64,000 nucleotides of DNA from Trichostrongylus colubriformis (lineage: Eukaryota > Nematoda > Chromadorea > Rhabditida > Trichostrongylidae), in contig OZ022260.1 of assembly GCA_963978905.1 (NCBI GenBank), positions 41,476,259-41,540,258 of the forward strand, given 5' to 3'. The notes beneath the pieces were generated by a model, which saw nothing but the letters and a program-made list of their open reading frames with translations, did not search any database and was not told the DNA's origin. This document shows, in pieces, positions 53,601-62,600 of the stretch. Numbering within the stretch: position 1 is the stretch's first letter; every line of letters begins with the position of its first letter. A program made the position numbers and the translations under genes.

Positions 53601-56600
53601 CATTTGCCACACACCCGAAGATTGTCGGTAGTGGCAAGAGGAACGATGCAGATTCTATGAATGGTCCCTCCAATAACATCATTGGATCGAGTATTGCAAA
53701 ACATTGCAAAATCTTATGTCTGAAAACTAATAAATTTCTGAAATTACGCGATTTTCCTGCTATTCGATTTTTCACATAGCAATATCACTAAGACGGGAAG
53801 TGCATGCCAATCATTCACGATTCTCCTAGTCTTCTTGCTGGGAAGTGGAACCAAAAGCTGTCCCGTGAGAGGGTCATGAAACGAGACCTCATGCACGTCT
53901 TACCAATCACAAATCTGTCACAAAGCAAAAGTTGTTTCAAAAAATAACTCTGTGGTGGTCTTACTTCAAACACTTGATTGATAGCATACGGAAATAATGT
54001 GAACAGCTGATAGCTCTCAATCATACTACGACCAGTACTTTTTTATTTCTACAGAAGCTTGTGTACCTTACTTCTGAGTATTACACTTTAAGTTGGACTG
54101 AGTGAGAGGTCTGCTTAAATGTTGCCCAACAAACTTATTCGTGAGACTACCAGTACCTAGCAGAATGTATTTCAAAAATTTTCTGGGAGGATTTTTATTC
54201 AGAAGCACCGGGAGGTGTGCAAGGTAGAAAAGCTAGATCTAAAATACTGTCTTCTGCAAACGAACATTTGAATCCAGAAAAGATAATATTTACAAAATCG
54301 CGTTTCGCTGCGTTCATACGCGACTGAATCGGCGGATCGGCATATACGCGACGTGAGATTTCTGGCGAATCCGCGTAGGACCACGCTCAGATGAACGAGG
54401 AAAGTACGCAGTTATTTAACGGAGCACATGGAAAATACAAGGCTAGTTGCCGAGAATGGCAATGCTTTGATGCTGAATTTATGCTTCTCACTTGCCATTT
54501 CTCAATCCTTCATATCTAGTCAATGCTTATCATGATTTTGGCAAATAATCAAAATCGCGAATGCGCCTATACTCTCCTTTTCTCGGTCGATACGCATCCG
54601 CATCTTATCCATGACGCCGATGCGCCGAATCTTTCAAATCGCCGATACGCCGATGCGCTCATTTTGTCCATCGGTACGCATCTTTTCCTTGACACGGATG
54701 CGCCAAAAATCTCATCCAGTTGGCTATGAACGTAGCCTTAAAAACGCCGCTTTGGAGTGCTATTGCAATCTTGCACGCTTCACCTCGAACTGCACGCTTC
54801 AGTGACCAGCTGCCTGCTAGTGGCGGGTCGACACCACTGTTGTTTGATGTCGTGTATGGCAAAATTGATTCCATTCATGATGATGTTGAACAAGTGAAAC
54901 AGCACATAGCAACAAAAAAGTGAAAATGGAGAATAAGCGAAAGAGTGAGAAAAAATGTGATTATGATAAAAACTCAATGAGTCCAAATTCGACGTTCTAG
55001 GTGTGTGTAAAGTAACGAACTGCAGGCCATCGTATCCCACATCGTGAGTCAGTGTCCCCTCCCGGGGGTTGTACTCTTATGTCAGGATTTCGCACGACGA
55101 CGAGCGGCGTGCGACGCAGTGTGTACGAGCTATGCGCGTCGCGGTAGTTGGGTCTTGGAACGATTACACGCTAATGCTTGGGGCGCGAGCAGTTGACTTG
55201 TTATCGCTTCGAGACCCAACAACACTGCGCCTTTGGCTCATCCGCATTGCTTCGCTTGCGACATGCCGCGGTGCGAAATCCTGACGTAAGGGTACACACC
55301 CCTCCCGGTGTCTCCAACTCGATTTTCTCACTCATATGCGATACTTCTTTATTTGTTTTTCTTTGTGTTTTGACCTGTTTATTTAAAGTATTTACAGGCG
55401 GAGAGAATTTTCATCTGAAGGGGTTTCTATTTCAGGGTGCGCCAGTTCAGGATCGACGAGAAGGGAGCCGTAGTTTCTCGTGGAGATTCTTTCAGAAGGA
55501 AACGAAGTGAAGCCGCTGGCGTCAAAATTAAGGGTAATTGCTGTAGCTACTATTCATCAGCTATGATTCAAGTATTTTATAATAAATTTAGATGACAAAT
55601 CGCCATCACCATATCCTATTTCGGGATCGGACTCTGCTCGAGGGTCCCGTAGCGAAAGCGTGTCATCAAGTGAAGATTCGCGACGAGAAATTGCTTCTGC
55701 TGCCAATACCACCAATGCTCCCGCAACAGATCCGTCTACAAGTCACAGAACCTACAAGGTTTGAAATTTGTGGTTGATTTCGGCTGAATCTGCCTCAAAA
55801 ACACCTCACGTGTTAGAATCTTTTTCTGTAATTGTCCAGATATGATCCTCATCACTTCTAATAATTAGAGCCAAAGAGTGGGGGAGGGGGAGCGGCGGGT
55901 GGTAGGCCTTCAAGGTGGTTCTTTCTGGGGAACAGTGCGCATTGTGCACAGTTACGCTGAAGCCACAGGAAACCGGATCTAATGTCACATTTGCCCACTA
56001 GTTTTTCTGCACCAGTTTTTAACTCAAAATCATTGCCACTCAATCATATTCCAGAGGGCTCAGAACAAAGCACTACAAAAGATGATTGATTGATTTTGTT
56101 CCAAAGTACAGAGCACTAGACGTGTAAGGCCGCCGTCAGACTTCGCGATTTTGCGATTTGTATTTTTGCGTTTGCAATTTTGTGATTGTGCAATTTTGCG
56201 ATTGTGCATTGCACGATCTCAAGGTCGTAGTATCGCGTGCGAAGGCGTGACGCCGCAAAGTCGCGAAGTCTGACAGCGGCCTAAAGCTTTAAAGGTCAAT
56301 TATTTCTGGACACCTCACGTATTCCTTTCCCGTGGCAAGGGTGGAACGGCATTAGGGAGGGATAACAAACTCTCCTGGATCAAAAATAATTGATATTATT
56401 TCTACACGATGCCTACTCACGAAGAGCGTCGACTGATGGGATAACGAAGCCCCCAGAGCTGAAACCGCGTCGCGAGTTCTCCCCTTCACTGCGTCCATGC
56501 AGCCGATCCACCGATTCGTCGATGCGTCAAAATTCCCCTTCACATGGGTATAAACGCAGCCGTCGGCATAGGAATGTATGTATAAATGCGGCATTACCGA

Positions 56601-59600
56601 CACTCACATAGTTTCAGCCTTTCGCTAAGAATAGGAATAGTGAGATATTTATTTGTAAAGGGATAATTTTTTTCAATAGCAACACTCACACGCTATCACA
56701 CTGTTTGCCACACTGGAGGGATAAGATCGAAATAGCTGAAAATACGTCACACATCTGAGCACCATTACAGCGGAATGAAAACATTTGAATGCGTATCAGG
56801 CCCATACAGTAACCGCAAGATGTGACGACAGTCAAGTCAGCGCTTAAAGACAGTGTTTGGGATAATGTGAGTGATAAAGGAAGTCAAAGTCAAACGAAAG
56901 GAGTCATTTAGTGAAAAACTACGGGTCTGAAAGGCCTATGCATGGCGACATCCCCCGTGGAAGGCGCCCCCTTGAGCTGTGGCGGAGGCGGCCTCGTCAG
57001 GACAAGCCGCCTTGGACAAGGACAGCCCGCCTCTAGGCGACGTGATTAGGGGTTGGTCACGGTGCGGTTGGTCAAGGAGATCGGCAGGATTGAATGTATC
57101 GAGCGCGCTTTCTCACTTTTAGCTTGAAGCTCACCACATGGAAATAGATGCTGTCGCATTTCCGAACATCCCTTCATGTTTACGTTTCGGTAATGTCAAT
57201 GGAAAACCTATGCGGGCTACCCGCCTCTAGACGGAAAGGTCGTCCGCGCTTAGAACCAACGGTGGGAAGGGGTCCTATTTCTCGGGATTTTGGCCATTCC
57301 CATCCGTTTTTCCTATACTGTCCTGTCACTAGGCATCTCGGCTTTCATATTCACTACTTCTTTTACTTTTCGTCCAAATTTTCCCTAAAGCTGCCTTTAA
57401 TTTTTTTCTCCATCTTCTTCTTACTTCCCTCTTGCGGATGCAGGTTTTGAATTGTTCGGGCATGTTGGAACATTGTTACTCTTCAGATATTGTATGATAA
57501 GTTCCCATATAGACCGAAAATTCACATTCAAACTTGAAATCGTATAGTTGTTTTCAGATAAATGTGGTGGGCGATACGGGCACAGGAAAGTCGTCGCTTA
57601 TTGGCCAACTGATTACTTCCGAGTATAAAAACGCATTCGCCGATGAAATCCGTGCGTAAAACTCTCGCATTCTCGTTTTCATGAGAAATTGTTCCGATTA
57701 TTAGCCTATTCTCTTTCAGAAGACTACGAAAATACCGTTTCCATTTGCATTGGTGGTCAGGAATTGGACCTGATATTCTTCGAGAGCGATATGGTGAGTT
57801 TGCAGGAAAATCTCATTATTCACGCACTGATTAATAAGGTCATCGTGAAGAATTAGTGATTGACAGAGAGAAAGTTCGGAGAATTTTTTATGTTCCGGTA
57901 GAAATTGAAAAACAATGCCTCGAAAGTTAAAGTTGGAATTTTCGGTAATATATGAATCCGTTTCGTTCCCAATAATTGAATAAATACACAATCACGGCTT
58001 CCGTGATGAAAAATGTCAGTTTGATTTGAGTAGTCTAACGAAAAATGAAAAGTGGCTATGTCAGACCGTGAAATTGGTGGTAAAAACATATCACCTCGTT
58101 TTGCTACAATTATGAAACTGGTGAACTCATACAAAACCAATAAGATAGCGCTTGTACTCGGTTTGCAGCCAGCAGCGGACTGCCAACAAACGGAGATATA
58201 CAGTAGCGCTCAAGTCTTCGGCCAAAACTTTTTTGTCATAACTTTTTTCTACTTGACCAAATTTGACAAAATTTTAATATGTGGTGCCTGAAACTATTAT
58301 CAATATTTCCTTCTACTTGAGCGATGCTTGCCACTTTTCATGATTTGTTACAAGAATTCACTACAAGACCTCCCAAAAAAGTAAACAAAAAGAGCAAGCC
58401 TCAGAGAACATTAATATTTTGTAGAAAAACCACGACTTTTGATGACAGCGGCACAGCGGGACGGCATAGCGATGGCATGCCAAAATTAAAAAATTTCATA
58501 TAACCACGTAACCTACACCGTTGCGCGCCAAAATAGTATATTAAGTATGCAGTGTCTCCAAGTACAACATACTAAAATTTCTCTTAGATCGGTGCAGTTG
58601 CAAAAAAGTTACAAGTGAAAAACCCAAGTGAAAGACCATTTCGCCGAAGACTTTCGAGCGCTACTCTGTACATATGTACAGTGCGTTTCATAATTATAAG
58701 GTCACCCCCAAATTTTCGGTTTTCAGAACACACAGCCAGCCGAAAATTTTTTAAGTATTTTTTACAGATTCCCCACCTCAGAAAACCCTTCCATACTAGT
58801 TTTGATGACATTACCTTTTAGGCCGATTTTTCTATGAATATTTTCTGATTTTTGTGCCGTTTCATAATTATAAGGTCACCCCGAAGAAATAGAAGATTTG
58901 CTAGAGTTAACAGCGCATTCGAAGGAGCTCATAATCTATGGTTTCCTCCTGTTTAAGAACGACATTAACTAGCCGTTTGGGGAAGTAGAAAGGAAATTTC
59001 GAAGAGCTTTACCACAGATATTGTTTCAGCGTCAACAATTGCCTGTTTCAGCAGCTTTGCTTCCCAGAGCTGGCGATTATTGGGGTAAGTATTTTTGCGG
59101 CGATGTCTTCCAGATCTCCCCAATAGAGCTGAGACCAAGACTGCATGCTATCTATGGCTGGAGGTCCGTATTTCGAAACTTTAACCACGATTCCGTTGAA
59201 TGGCCTACGTGAACAACAACCTTGTCATGCTGTTAGAGGCAATTATGAAGAGCCGGTCGACTCCAAAAGGCAACTGATTTCTTTGTAAGATCTTCTAGAG
59301 TCTTTGGAGTCCATTCTGCAGGTTTCGAAGGCAAGGTTCAATGCAACCTCATTGCCGAAAACCACTCAGGCCATCTCCCTTCTCCCAGAAAAATTGCCAA
59401 GGCTCCGCTAGATCGGCGCACTTCTTAGACCAAGCTAGTACTACCTCTACCTGTCAGTACCATACAAATAAAGTATTTTCAGACTCAAAAGTACAATTCG
59501 GATGGAATTATTCGCATGCAGGGTGCAACTGCTATGCAAATTCAGTTTCGCTCAATCCGTGCTCAAGAGCAACTTTATGAATTGAAGTCGTTCCGCCTTA

Positions 59601-62600
59601 TGGTGTGCTGTAGGCCTCGGAAACTACTTCATTATTTCTTCTGTGATGTTTCTGCTCTTCCTCGCCGCTGTACACGCTGTGGTTCTAGACTAAAAATGGT
59701 TTAACTCCAAACAAATCTGGTCCATGAAGGAGGTGCTGTAGGAAATGGCCCCCACAATCCTTTCCTCGTCGATGATAATAATCTCACGTGGGAGTCCAGA
59801 GCCTGAAAAACATCTGAAGACACCGAATCTCTCAAATGTCATCTAACTGAGCACAGGAATCTTCCGATTTTTTTTTGGAATGCCTCTCAAACTGAGCTAG
59901 CATCACAAGAATCCCAAATCTGGGCTTTTCGCTCGGAACATAGTAGCTAGCCACAAGACGGATAGAATATATATCTCGAAGATGTATTTGGAAGACAAAT
60001 CTACCATCACAAACCTGCCGGGGCCTTAACTGTTTTCTTTTTTTAGGGTGACCTTATAATTATGAAACGGTGCAAAAAAACAAAAAATACTCATAAAAAC
60101 ATAAGGTAAACGAGACTGCTACCAAAAATCGAACACGGGGGTTATTTTAGGTGAGGAATCCGTCAATGAGACTGAAAAGATTCCTCAATGGAGTGTTGTC
60201 GAGAAATCCTGAAATTCAGGGGTGACCTTATAGTTATGAAACGCACTGTATAGCGATTGCAGTCGGGTGTCGCTTCAAACACTGAAAATCGCTGCTGGCT
60301 ACAGATTCCTGCCTACTTGGCTATATTTGATTACTTCCATGGCTAGATATTATTTGTTAATTATTCTTTCCACGGCGGAAGTGGTGTAGTGACAGATGGC
60401 GCGCACCCCACTCTCAAGGTCAGGGGACCAAATCCCGCATCAACGCCCGCCCAGCCCTCCATCCCTTCGGGGTCGGTGAATTGGCACCAGACTTGTCTGA
60501 GAGGATAAAAGCATTAACTTGCACATCGGCTGGCCACCGCAAGTCATTGTATCGGCCCCATCACGTTCACCAGCCATCATCATTCTGAATGGAACTAGAA
60601 AATGCGACGCATCCCAGAGAGGGATTGTTTAACGCCAAAAACTTTATTCTTTAACTTTTATCTTTTACCATGGCCCTAGGAAATTTTGTTCTTTTTTCAA
60701 CAAGATGGTAATGACCCTTTTAGTATTTTGGGATATTTCTTTCGAGATGATGTGCCATCATTTCTCTTTTTTTCCTCGGAGCGCATGACACCTTGTGGAT
60801 AAACGTTATCATTGGATGGTATAAGGTTTTTGCGTAACCAAATTGATAATCGATTCCTGAAAATGGGTGCTTAATTTTCGCACTGAATTAAGAAATTCGT
60901 ATTGTATTCATTTCAGTCCGCTCCAACCTGGATCTCGGACGAAATGGATGCGTTCGTCATAGTTTACAGCATAGATTCACGAAGAAGTTGGAAACAAGCC
61001 ACAATGGCTATTGAGGTAGCTGATCATTTTGAAATACATTTTGAATTTTGAAATGAAATAAAAATCTGTTCCTTGTAAAATGGAATGTTTAAGTAGAATT
61101 ATGCGCTGAACCACTCAAAATAACTTGAAAAGAATTTCTTATGATGTTTTTCAGATGATAAGGGAGTCGCCTCTTTGCAAAAATTCACCAATACTAGTGG
61201 CCGGTAATAAAGCCGATTTGGAACGAAAGCGAACAGTGACAAAGAGTGGTGCGTATTTTTAAATTTTTCAGAACTTGGCCTTCTGATAGAAGGGACATGG
61301 AAAGTTATAATATGTTTCCATGGTAGAGAAGAGCCCCTCTGAGGCTCAAAATCCAAAGAAATTGATTACCTACTACACTCCCGCCAAATTTCGATTCAAT
61401 CTCAGGAGCGCCACACGCCTTTCACTTCGCCTTCTCTATTTTTTTATGATTTCTTTAGTTTTTTTACCTGCATAAGCCCTAAGGGATCATGCAGGTTATC
61501 TTAAACCTATCATGTGTGCAGAGCTGGAAAAACCTGTACCATTTACAGATCCCCTCCTTCGTCCCGCAGGAACGAGAGCATACACAAAATGAAAAACAGT
61601 CCTAGAACGTGTAAATTCTCTCGGTCATCTATTCTGTTCGTTTTCAGAAGTTCGAGCAGCTGCTGCGCATTTCGGCTTTGAAAATCTCGAGATTTCCGTC
61701 GCCTTGGATCATGATGTCGATGATCTTTTGGTCAGTCTCGTTGCTGAATTAAAGGAAGCCTACACTTCTAATGACAATTCCGTTGAACAGGTAATGAGTA
61801 CTATTCATTTTCTGTAGTTTTCCTGCTTCTACTGATGAAGAGTTCTTTCAGCCATCCCCTCGTATTGAAGATGATTTTAGCGCGGCAATTCGTCGTTACT
61901 CTCAGAGAAAGAAGAAAGCGGCCCCCGAGGATATCAATGCAGGTACTGTGACTACCATTTCATCAGAAGAACTTAGGTGAATGAAAAAATCTAGAAGTAA
62001 GGAACAAGATCGCGCGGAAAACTCTATAGCTAGACGAAAGCGACAGTTAGTCGATCCTGGTAGAGATGGATATTGAACAGATAGGTATATGTGGACGCTC
62101 TCGCAAGCAATGACCACGTTTTCCAGCGAGATTGTTCGTCAGATTAGGCCACAATCCATTATATTTAGTAGTGTAAATGCCAGGTTGAGAAAAGTTTTCC
62201 CCTAAAATGACCTTAGGCGGCATTCATACTTGGCGACGCGATCGCAATCGACGCCATGCAAATTGCGCAATAGCTATGTCGGTGTGCAGAAGCATGTATT
62301 GGCCACGGGGTTGCGTTGCGTAGATTGCGTCGTTAAGTATAAATTCAGAATTATCGCAAAGGCGTCAGTTTGTTGTCGGATCACCACAGCTGACCGAGAC
62401 AGTCACCATTACTCAACTGCATACACACAGGCTTAATTCCTATAACTCGTATGAAGGCCTTCCACTCATGCTCCCCCACCCCCTCCACTTTACAAATTAC
62501 TCATTGTACTACAACTGCTCCACCTGCTCATAATGTCTTATCTCTGAATCGGTGTACTACGTTCTTTTTCCAGGAAAATGCTCGGTTCTCTCGCCATCCT

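Noticed and set aside
53386..53775. 129-codon minus-strand frame
   Set aside because: It overlaps hairpin/direct-repeat sequence inside RGK intron 3 and shows no domain.
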